Source: an uncultured Coleofasciculus sp. (GTDB lineage Bacteria > Cyanobacteriota > Cyanobacteriia > Cyanobacteriales > Coleofasciculaceae). Taken from it: a stretch of DNA of 5,389 nucleotides. Under the pieces are notes generated by a model. That model was not told the origin of the DNA, did not search any database, and saw only the letters and a list, made by a program, of their open reading frames with translations. Numbering within the stretch: the first letter of the stretch is position 1; each line of letters starts with the position of its first letter. Position numbers and translations under genes: made by a program. The stretch is from positions 1-5,389 of the forward strand of contig CADCTM010000041.1 of NCBI GenBank assembly GCA_902805485.1, in the 5' to 3' direction. Of the stretch, positions 1-5,092 are shown piece by piece.

Positions 1-435
1 GGGCGCCCCTTAGACTTTATGTCCTTAAGGTTTCAGCCAACCGTAGAGCTGAAAGTTTGGGCAGACTCTGACGGCACAGTTCACCTAACCTCTACAGGCT
101 GTGAAATTCGAGGATTAGACTACATTAACCAACGCTTTGCCCTGAAGTTAAACGGAAAACTTTATCCTTGTCAAAATCAGGGAATTACCCAGCTTAAAGG
201 CAGGGCAGATTTAGAAGTTAACGTTGACATACCCTTCCCCTTTTCCCTGACGCCCAAGCCAATCATAGAAACAACGGGCAATGGTTTGCTCAAAAGCGTC
301 TTGGTCAGGATTAAGCAAAAATTGATGCACCAACTGCTGTTAGATTATCGTCAATGGGCAAGCGACGACACCCAGAAGCACATTTTACAACACTCGCCTC
401 AGCAGCTATCACCCGTTGATCATCCAATAATCTAA
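1..435 (+). CDS. DUF1997-family protein, 5'-truncated by window edge
   Basis: This is the C-terminal part of a conserved protein of unknown function that I recognise as DUF1997, a family found in cyanobacteria and plant plastids. The frame is open from base 1 to a TAA at 433-435 (144 codons visible). The ATG at 19 is probably an internal Met, because the reading frame continues upstream without a stop and the family normally has a further N-terminal part. Visible family features, numbered from the first visible codon, are a strand-rich section around 14-55 with a TGCEIRGLD segment, then a section rich in LTPKP (83-87), a TTGNGLLKSVLVRIKQKLM stretch and the near-terminal LLDYRQW (113-119). No signal peptide or membrane segment is visible in this part. 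It faces rnhB tail-to-tail with a 46-base gap. The biochemical role is not known, and the family call rests on my recall of the motif pattern, not on a search. Confidence 0.8.
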   Translation, partial: GRPLDFMSLRFQPTVELKVWADSDGTVHLTSTGCEIRGLDYINQRFALKLNGKLYPCQNQGITQLKGRADLEVNVDIPFPFSLTPKPIIETTGNGLLKSVLVRIKQKLMHQLLLDYRQWASDDTQKHILQHSPQQLSPVDHPII

Positions 436-440
436 CCCGT

Positions 441-469
441 GCGTGCCAGGGCATCTACCCCGTCCACGC
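441..469. other. Hairpin between convergent genes
   Basis: GCGTG (441-445) pairs with CACGC (465-469), and inside it GGG (449-451) can pair with CCC (459-461). It sits in the 46-base gap between the two convergent stop codons, where a shared transcription end would be expected. There is no T-run after it in either direction, so it is not a classical intrinsic terminator. The terminator role is inference from position only. Confidence 0.3.
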
Positions 470-481
470 CCAAATCCTTAA

Positions 482-1171
482 TTAGTAATCACCTGACAAA
501 CTGGCTTCTACCTGACAAGGACTAAAAGACATTCGATGCAAGCGTGAAGGGCCATGTTCTTGTAAGGCTAATCGATGACGCTCGGTACCATAACCCTTAT
601 TGCTGTGCAAGTCATAGTTGGAATATTTTACAGCAAAACGCATTAATAACTGATCGCGCCAGACTTTAGCCAAAACACTCGCGGCAGCAATTTCAAGCGA
701 TCGCTGATCTCCCTTAACCATTGTCCGTTGTGGTATCACTAAATCAGGAAGCCGTTGTCTCCCATCCACCAGGCACAACTCCGGCTGAACCTTTAGCTTT
801 ACAACAGCCCGTTTCATCGCCAAAAGTGACGCTTGCAAAATATTAATTTGATCGATTTCAGCGCTGGTGGCATAACCAATCCTCCAATCCAGCGCTAATT
901 GTTGTATATCTTGAGCCAGTCTTAAGCGCTGCCGATGAGACAACTGTTTGCTGTCTTTAACACCTGCGATCGCAAGTTGCGGCAGAGTAGCTGTTGGTAA
1001 AATTACCGCTGCCGCCACCACCGGACCAAATAAAGCACCCCGCCCCACTTCATCTACACCAGCAACCAACCGTTGAGTACCAGACAAATCTGGTAGCTCA
1101 CAAACGTTAGATTGCCACCGTAATACGGGCACGACGCCGCCTGAGGTGTTTTCTTTTTCCTCGACCGGCAT
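482..1171 (-). CDS. rnhB: Ribonuclease HII
   Basis: Cytoplasmic type 2 RNase H, which cuts the RNA strand of RNA-DNA hybrids and cuts 5' of single ribonucleotides embedded in DNA. The 229-residue protein carries the full family signature: AGVDEVGRG with metal ligands D40 and E41 and the GRG motif at 43-45, the VKDSKQLS loop near 71-78, the third acidic residue D136 in LVDGRQR, the fourth D155 in VKGDQRS followed by AAASVLAKV, and the KGYGT motif with Y194 that contacts the junction base in this family. It is somewhat longer than the E. coli enzyme (198 residues) because about 30 residues of non-conserved sequence precede the core. The ATG at 1171 is chosen because GGAG lies 8 bases upstream and the next Met is residue 119, inside the core. 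It follows rne by 117 bases on the same strand, so co-transcription is likely. All catalytic residues are present. Confidence 0.97.
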   Translation of the reverse strand: MPVEEKENTSGGVVPVLRWQSNVCELPDLSGTQRLVAGVDEVGRGALFGPVVAAAVILPTATLPQLAIAGVKDSKQLSHRQRLRLAQDIQQLALDWRIGYATSAEIDQINILQASLLAMKRAVVKLKVQPELCLVDGRQRLPDLVIPQRTMVKGDQRSLEIAAASVLAKVWRDQLLMRFAVKYSNYDLHSNKGYGTERHRLALQEHGPSRLHRMSFSPCQVEASLSGDY

Positions 1172-1179
1172 ACTCTTTG

Positions 1180-1183
1180 CTCC
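1180..1183 (-). promoter_or_regulatory. Ribosome binding site of rnhB
   Basis: On the - strand GGAG ends 8 bases before the ATG at 1171. This good Shine-Dalgarno spacing supports the long-N-terminus start for rnhB. Confidence 0.7.
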
Positions 1184-1232
1184 ACTTCAAAAATGAGCGA
1201 ATGGTTTAATTGAGCTTAAGAAAGAGGTGAAG

Positions 1233-1278
1233 CACTTGTGATATTACACAGCAAGAAGCTGGGTCGTCAGCACAAGTG
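1233..1278 (-). other. Stem-loop between rne and rnhB
   Basis: CACTTGTG (1233-1240) and CACAAGTG (1271-1278) are a perfect 8-base inverted repeat. Inside the 30-base loop, CAGC (1249-1252) and GCTG (1258-1261) form a smaller hairpin with a 5-base loop. The outer stem starts only 10 bases after the rne stop codon. No run of U follows the stem on the - strand, only a pyrimidine-rich stretch, so it looks more like a processing or stability element, or a partial attenuator between the two cistrons, than a full terminator. The structure is read from the sequence; the role is inferred. Confidence 0.45.
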
Positions 1279-1288
1279 TTTCGCCCTA

Positions 1289-3433
1289 CTACTCAGCAGA
1301 ATCCTCACTATCCAATGCCGAAGACCGACGACGACGGCGGCGGACGATACCACTATTACTGTCGGAGGTACTATTTTCTAACGGGTTTGTGGGTGTTTCT
1401 GAATCAGATGCAACTTCTGAAGATGTTGCCAATACTGTTTGTGCTGTTTCTGGTTCATGGGCATCAAAAGACTCGCCCAACCATGTTATCGGTTCCCGTT
1501 CCGATTCAGCTTGCTCTGAGTCCAGATCGGGGTTTGAAGTCTCAGGAGCATCTACAACCTGATGGGAGGTTTCCGAGGAGTGTGATTCTCCAGGCAGCAC
1601 TACAGACAAAATTACTGACTTAGGATTTTTGACTTCTCGCTCTAACCGTACCAGTGGCGAAATCCCCATCAAGGCATAAACATCTTGTTCCTCTGGAGTC
1701 ATCTCAATGGCAATGACTTCAGGCGGTTCTGTTTCTCTAGGTGCCTTAATTAGCTGGGGTTTTCCAACTCGTTCCACTGGCTCTAATCCTAGAGGACGGG
1801 GTGCTACTCCTAGCTCTTCTGGGGTGCTAATACTGCGTATAGCTTTGGGAGTTGTTGGGATGCTATCAAGACTCACAATAGTCTCGCGATCGCTATCCAC
1901 TTCTACTACAGGTTCCGACTTTAGTTGAAGTACAGGTGTTGGGCGTCCAATCCCCACCTTGGGAATTATCGTCGTTTCTTCCCTTGCTCCGGGTTCATTT
2001 AGACGAGTGCTGCGGCGGCGGCGGCGGTTGTTATTGAGTCCACCCCGCTCCTGATAGCTGGGATGATTTACGTAGTCAATGTCTTCTGCGTCGTCGAAGG
2101 GAGCAACATCTAAGGGTTCAGGAAGATCTAGCGTCCGGACTTCTCTAATAGCCACGGGTATCGTCGGCTCCATTATCTCCTTGACATGGCGATCCGACTC
2201 ACCAGGAAGCCGCACGAGATGCCCTAAACCACCACAACTTGGGCAGATTTGACCAAATAACTCGTAGATATTTTGACCCTGGCGCTTGCGAGTCAATTCT
2301 ACTAAGCCGAGTTCAGACAACTGGGCGATTTGGGGTCTAGCTTTGTCGCCTTTTAAGGCTTTGTTAAAGTGTTCCAGGACTTGTAATTGGTCGCGCCTAG
2401 CGTCCATGTCGATAAAGTCAACAATAATTACACCTGCAAGGTTTCGCAGGCGCAGTTGACGGGCGATTTCGCTTGCCGCTTCGCAGTTTGTCCAAAGTAC
2501 CGTTTCCCGTGCGGTTGCCGATCGCGTAAAGGAACCAGAGTTGACATCAATGACTGTTAAAGCTTCGGTTGGCTCAATAATAATGTAACCACCGGAAGGT
2601 AAGTCTACTCGCGGTTTGAGCGCTTCTCTAATCGCCGCATTCACCCGGAAGTAATCGAGAATGTTAATGCGATCGCGGTGATGGTCAATTAACACACCCT
2701 CTGGCGAACGTCCTCCACTCCAACTCACCAAGTGCTGCTTAACGCGCTTTACCCCCGTGTGGGAATCAACCACAATTCGGTTCACATCTGCCGTGTACAT
2801 ATCCCGAAGGACGCGCTGGATAAAATCATCATCCCGGTTCAGTAGGGCGGGCGCTCTGGTAGAATTAGCCTCCTGCTGAATTGCTTCCCATTGCTTTTGC
2901 AGGACTTCCAAATCTTCAATGATCGCTTCTTCTGCTCTACCTTCTGCTTCTGTTCGCACCAGCAAGCCCATACCAGCGGGTTTAAGCAGTACAGCCAGCG
3001 CTCTCAGGCGGTTCCGCTCGCTGTCGCTCTTAATCCGCCGCGACAAATTCACGCCTCGTCCGTAAGGCATTAACACTAAATAACGACCGGGTAAGCTGAT
3101 ATTGCCAGTAAGCCTGGGTCCTTTATTGCCCGTTGGCTCTTTCATCACCTGGACTAAAACTTTTTGTTGGGGCGACAGCAGCTCTGTAATTGCCCCAGCA
3201 CTGCGTTTTAGCCGCAGTGGACCCAAATCAGTGACGTGAATAAAACCATTGCGCTCGGCATCACCAATATTAACAAAAGCTGCATCTATCCCCGGTAAGA
3301 CATTTTCGACAATGCCCAGATAAATATCGCTAACCTGATGGCTACCCGTGGCAACAACGAGTTCTTGAATCTGATCTTCCCAAAAAACGGCGGCAAGCCG
3401 ATGTTGCTCCGCAATAATAATTTGCTTTGGCAT
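1289..3433 (-). CDS. rne: Ribonuclease E (Rne/Rng family), cyanobacterial type
   Basis: Single-strand endoribonuclease that starts mRNA decay and processes stable RNA. The 714-residue protein has a catalytic half at about 1-410: an S1 RNA-binding region at roughly 35-118, the 5'-sensor/RNase H-like part, the DNase I-like catalytic site with D296 (TVIDVNSGS) and D339 (IIVDFIDMD), and the Zn-link C397-P-S-C400 that joins subunits in this family. The remaining ~300 residues are low in complexity and rich in E, S, P and T, so probably disordered. They carry two arginine runs (470-474 and 698-703) and an ordered-looking island at 578-597. The C-terminal RRRRRRSSA matches the nonapeptide reported to bind polynucleotide phosphorylase in cyanobacteria. 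The tail lacks the E. coli-type scaffold. The ATG at 3433 has GAGG 7 bases upstream and begins the family's typical MPKQIIIAE. It is followed by rnhB, a common cyanobacterial pair, and preceded by a long structured leader. Confidence 0.97.
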   Translation of the reverse strand: MPKQIIIAEQHRLAAVFWEDQIQELVVATGSHQVSDIYLGIVENVLPGIDAAFVNIGDAERNGFIHVTDLGPLRLKRSAGAITELLSPQQKVLVQVMKEPTGNKGPRLTGNISLPGRYLVLMPYGRGVNLSRRIKSDSERNRLRALAVLLKPAGMGLLVRTEAEGRAEEAIIEDLEVLQKQWEAIQQEANSTRAPALLNRDDDFIQRVLRDMYTADVNRIVVDSHTGVKRVKQHLVSWSGGRSPEGVLIDHHRDRINILDYFRVNAAIREALKPRVDLPSGGYIIIEPTEALTVIDVNSGSFTRSATARETVLWTNCEAASEIARQLRLRNLAGVIIVDFIDMDARRDQLQVLEHFNKALKGDKARPQIAQLSELGLVELTRKRQGQNIYELFGQICPSCGGLGHLVRLPGESDRHVKEIMEPTIPVAIREVRTLDLPEPLDVAPFDDAEDIDYVNHPSYQERGGLNNNRRRRRSTRLNEPGAREETTIIPKVGIGRPTPVLQLKSEPVVEVDSDRETIVSLDSIPTTPKAIRSISTPEELGVAPRPLGLEPVERVGKPQLIKAPRETEPPEVIAIEMTPEEQDVYALMGISPLVRLEREVKNPKSVILSVVLPGESHSSETSHQVVDAPETSNPDLDSEQAESEREPITWLGESFDAHEPETAQTVLATSSEVASDSETPTNPLENSTSDSNSGIVRRRRRRSSALDSEDSAE

Positions 3434-3440
3434 TCAATTT

Positions 3441-3444
3441 CCTC
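3441..3444 (-). promoter_or_regulatory. Ribosome binding site of rne
   Basis: On the - strand GAGG lies 7 bases before the ATG at 3433, directly after a U5 run. It fixes the rne start. The adjoining U-run means a cut by RNase E here would remove or damage the ribosome site, though that is only a possibility. Confidence 0.75.
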
Positions 3445-3466
3445 AAAAATTTGCAGCATACTTAGG

Positions 3467-3493
3467 CATCGAGTCGGAATGTCTCTCTCGATG
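3467..3493 (-). other. Start-proximal hairpin in rne leader
   Basis: CATCGAG (3467-3473) and CTCGATG (3487-3493) form a perfect 7-bp stem with a 13-base loop. The stem ends 33 bases before the rne start codon, leaving an A/U-rich single-stranded segment with the ribosome binding site after it. The stem is plain in the sequence; any role in translation or cleavage is inferred. Confidence 0.4.
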
Positions 3494-3592
3494 AGGCTAC
3501 CCAAGATAACTGTGTATACAAAAAAACTAGCTTCACTTAAGACTAAAGAAAACCATGTGGTGGAGAACCTTTTTTGACCCCAGGAATGACTG

Positions 3593-3621
3593 AATGCAAC
3601 TGCCACTTCCTGGATTGTCAA
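3593..3621 (-). promoter_or_regulatory. Weak candidate second rne promoter
   Basis: A perfect TTGACA (3616-3621) is followed after 17 bases by TGCATT (3593-3598), which matches TATAAT at only three positions. It would give a leader of about 150 nt. The -35 and spacing are good and the -10 is poor, so this is a low-confidence alternative to the TATAAT site at 3800. Confidence 0.2.
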
Positions 3622-3639
3622 CTATCCCCAATGTAATTG

Positions 3640-3653
3640 GTAGCCAATGCTAC
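3640..3653. promoter_or_regulatory. NtcA-like palindrome
   Basis: The sequence reads GTA-N8-TAC, the core consensus for NtcA, the cyanobacterial nitrogen-control regulator. It sits 18 bases upstream of the TTGACA at 3616-3621, placing its centre near -60 for that candidate promoter, but it lacks a good -10 at the usual 22-23 base distance. A match this short is expected about once per 4 kb by chance, so its location in a control region is the only support. Confidence 0.2.
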
Positions 3654-3714
3654 TCTCTTCCACAAAGGGTAAACATTGGATTTAGTAACGAGTGAGTAGA
3701 AAGTCTCGAAGGGC

Positions 3715-3788
3715 GGAACAGTTGCGTGTAGCATCAATTGCTTGTTTACATGGGTGAACCCCATGGAACATTCATCTGCAACTGTTCC
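3715..3788 (-). other. Large stem-loop at the 5' end of the rne leader
   Basis: GGAACAGTTGC (3715-3725) and GCAACTGTTCC (3778-3788) are a perfect 11-base inverted repeat. Nested inside is a second hairpin: CATGGG (3749-3754) with CCCATG (3760-3765) around a 5-base loop, extended across a small internal loop by TGTT (3743-3746) with AACA (3767-3770). In rne mRNA the structure would begin about 5 bases after the predicted 5' end. The 5' arm's GGAACA (RNA sense, 3788-3783) can instead pair with a nearer UGUUCC (3770-3765), which would break both the long stem and the nested hairpin. The base pairing is read directly; control of rne is inferred. Confidence 0.55.
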
Positions 3789-3799
3789 CATAATGCTGT

Positions 3800-3805
3800 A
3801 TTATA
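3800..3805 (-). promoter_or_regulatory. Probable rne promoter -10 element
   Basis: A perfect TATAAT on the - strand, 103 bases past the cysteine desulfurase stop. The -35 position (3823-3828) reads GTAGCA, a poor match, while TTGAGT lies 21 bases upstream, too far to be ideal. Many cyanobacterial promoters work with a strong -10 and no clear -35. It is well placed to drive rne-rnhB independently of the gene upstream. Expected start of transcription is near 3793. Confidence 0.5.
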
Positions 3806-3852
3806 CCGCGCCGTTCTTCAGATGCTACTCAATTTTTAGTTGGTAGTTGCGA

Positions 3853-3871
3853 TCGCCTCGCTCTAAGGCGA
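3853..3871 (-). other. Hairpin downstream of the cysteine desulfurase
   Basis: TCGCCT (3853-3858) and AGGCGA (3866-3871) form a perfect 6-bp stem with a 7-base loop, 36 bases after the cysteine desulfurase stop and overlapping a HIP1 site (3849-3856). No T-run follows on the - strand, so it is not a canonical intrinsic terminator. It could mark the 3' end of that transcript, but part of its symmetry may simply come from the HIP1 palindrome. Confidence 0.3.
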
Positions 3872-3907
3872 CTTGGCTAGCCCTTCACCCCACTACTTTA
3901 CTGCATT

Positions 3908-5092
3908 TCAAGCACTCTTACTCTTAGATCGAACGGGTTGAGCTTGTCGGAGTGACTGAATTGTTCCGAGCAGATGCTGTACTACCTTATCAAGTTCAGC
4001 GGCTGTATTACACCGACCCAGCCCAAATCGAATTGAAGCATATGCCAATGCCTCAGAATGCCCTAGTGCCATTAAGACATGAGAAGGAGCGGTTTTAACC
4101 GACGAGCAAGCGGCACCAGAAGAAACGGCGACAACAGGCTGTAATCCTAGTAACAGCGCCGACCCATCTACGCCTTCTACACTAATGTTGAGGTTTCCTG
4201 GCAGTCGTTGAGTGGGATGACCATTGAGATAAACCCCTTCTAGTTGGCTCAAGGGCTGCCACAGGCGCTGCCGTAACTGGGTTAGGTGGGTGGATTCACG
4301 CTTCTGTTCTTCTAGCCCTAGCGCCACCGCAGATGCAAATCCGACAATCTGAGGTGTATACAGTGTACCAGAACGCATTCCTCGCTCATGCCCCCCGCCG
4401 TGGAGCTGGGCTGATAGCTTTACTCTGGGATTGCGGCGGCGGACGTATAATGCTCCTATCCCTTTGGGACCATAGATTTTATGAGCGGTTAGGGACATCA
4501 AGTCAATTTTCATCTGCTCGACATCTAAGGGAATTTTGGCGATCGCTTGTGCAGCATCGGTGTGGAATAATACCTGATGTTGGCGACAAATTGCGCCAAT
4601 TTCGGCTAAGGGCTGTAATACACCAATTTCATTATTCGCCGCCATCACCGAAACTAAAATCGTATCAGCTCGGATTGCCTGCTCCAACTCGGCTAAATCA
4701 ATTAACCCATCACGCAGCACCGGCAGATAAGTTACTTCAAATCCCAGCGTTTGTAGATACTCACAAGGGTCGAGAACGGCATTATGTTCGGTTTGTACCG
4801 TAATAATGTGACGCCCTTTGCTGAAATAAGCCTCGGCGACACCCTTAATTGCTAAATTATTTGCCTCCGTCGCACCACTTGTAAAAACAATTTCTTCCGG
4901 CGTCGCGTGGATAGCATCAGCTAATATTGCCCTGGCGCGACTTACCGCTGCCTCCGCTTCCCAACCGTAGACATGGCTGAGACTAGATGGATTACCGAAA
5001 TGTTCTGTAAAGTAGGGCAACATTGCCGCCAGCACCCGTTCATCTAAGGGAGTTGTGGCATGATTGTCTAGATAAATCGGGCGATAAGACAT
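3908..5092 (-). CDS. iscS: Cysteine desulfurase, group I (IscS/NifS-like)
   Basis: PLP enzyme that converts L-cysteine to L-alanine and leaves a persulfide on its own cysteine for Fe-S cluster assembly and thio-modification. The 394 residues show the fold-type I aminotransferase signature: YLDNHATTP (7-15), TSGATEANN (71-79), H103 in TEHNAVL, N154 in ANNEIGV, D179 in HTDAAQ, the Schiff-base K205 in AHKIYGPKG, RSGT (240-243), and the sulfur-accepting C329 in SSGAACSS. The IscS-like alignment of this cysteine loop places it in group I, not the SufS group. The C-terminus ends in a basic tail (PVRSKSKSA) and lacks the IscU-docking segment seen in E. coli IscS, which fits cyanobacteria lacking a standard ISC set. 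The ATG at 5092 gives the typical N-terminus, although no clear Shine-Dalgarno is seen. The symbol is a class assignment; NifS would be an equally fair name. It is upstream of rne on the same strand but separated by 474 bases. Confidence 0.95.
   Translation of the reverse strand: MSYRPIYLDNHATTPLDERVLAAMLPYFTEHFGNPSSLSHVYGWEAEAAVSRARAILADAIHATPEEIVFTSGATEANNLAIKGVAEAYFSKGRHIITVQTEHNAVLDPCEYLQTLGFEVTYLPVLRDGLIDLAELEQAIRADTILVSVMAANNEIGVLQPLAEIGAICRQHQVLFHTDAAQAIAKIPLDVEQMKIDLMSLTAHKIYGPKGIGALYVRRRNPRVKLSAQLHGGGHERGMRSGTLYTPQIVGFASAVALGLEEQKRESTHLTQLRQRLWQPLSQLEGVYLNGHPTQRLPGNLNISVEGVDGSALLLGLQPVVAVSSGAACSSVKTAPSHVLMALGHSEALAYASIRFGLGRCNTAAELDKVVQHLLGTIQSLRQAQPVRSKSKSA

Larger units (their letters stand above)
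3434..3793 (-). promoter_or_regulatory. Predicted long 5' leader of rne
   Basis: The 474 bases between the cysteine desulfurase stop and the rne start hold no convincing gene. If transcription starts about 6-7 bases after the TATAAT at 3800-3805, rne mRNA has a leader of about 360 nt. From its 5' end it holds a large stem-loop (3715-3788), a cluster of short CCAAT/ATTGG repeats (3628-3648), a U7 run (3520-3526), a hairpin near the start codon (3467-3493), and an AAAUUUUUGAGG stretch overlapping the ribosome binding site. U-rich single-stranded RNA is the usual RNase E target, and rne leaders elsewhere mediate feedback control. That this leader does so is inference. Confidence 0.5.
697..4546. 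repeat. Six HIP1 palindromes (GCGATCGC)
   Basis: Perfect GCGATCGC octamers lie at 697-704, 966-973, 1886-1893, 2669-2676, 3849-3856 and 4539-4546. An 8-base word is expected about once per 65 kb at even composition, so six in this window is strong enrichment. HIP1 is the highly iterated palindrome typical of many cyanobacterial genomes. Five are inside genes and one is between genes. Confidence 0.95.

Noticed and set aside
1276..1623. 115-codon + strand frame antisense to the rne 3' end
   Set aside because: It lies opposite the low-complexity RNase E tail, has no recognisable domain, and the rne frame clearly has the coding features.
1707..1928. 73-codon + strand frame inside rne
   Set aside because: Antisense shadow of the S/P/T-rich tail, with no ribosome site or family resemblance.
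2891..3073. 60-codon + strand frame inside rne
   Set aside because: Opposite conserved RNase E catalytic-domain sequence.
3338..3577. 79-codon + strand frame over the rne start and leader
   Set aside because: Overlaps the rne N-terminus on the opposite strand and has no protein features I recognise.
3540..3580. Possible + strand terminator ending in T6 (3570-3575)
   Set aside because: The only pairing before the T-run is a 3-4 bp stem, too weak, and no + strand gene ends here.
3286..3621. 111-codon - strand frame covering the rne leader
   Set aside because: Starts at TTG, overlaps the first 148 bases of rne in another frame, and spans hairpins and the rne ribosome site; no family resemblance.
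3715..3788. Reading the 11-bp inverted repeat as a miniature mobile element
   Set aside because: Only 74 bases long, no target-site duplication at its flanks, no second copy in the window; an RNA structure fits better.
3434..3907. Yfr1-type small RNA in the gap before rne
   Set aside because: The conserved Yfr1 core (ACTCCTCACAC) is not present on either strand.
4333..4803. 156-codon + strand frame opposite the cysteine desulfurase
   Set aside because: Covers the PLP-lysine region of a clearly real gene on the other strand; its composition is that of an antisense shadow.
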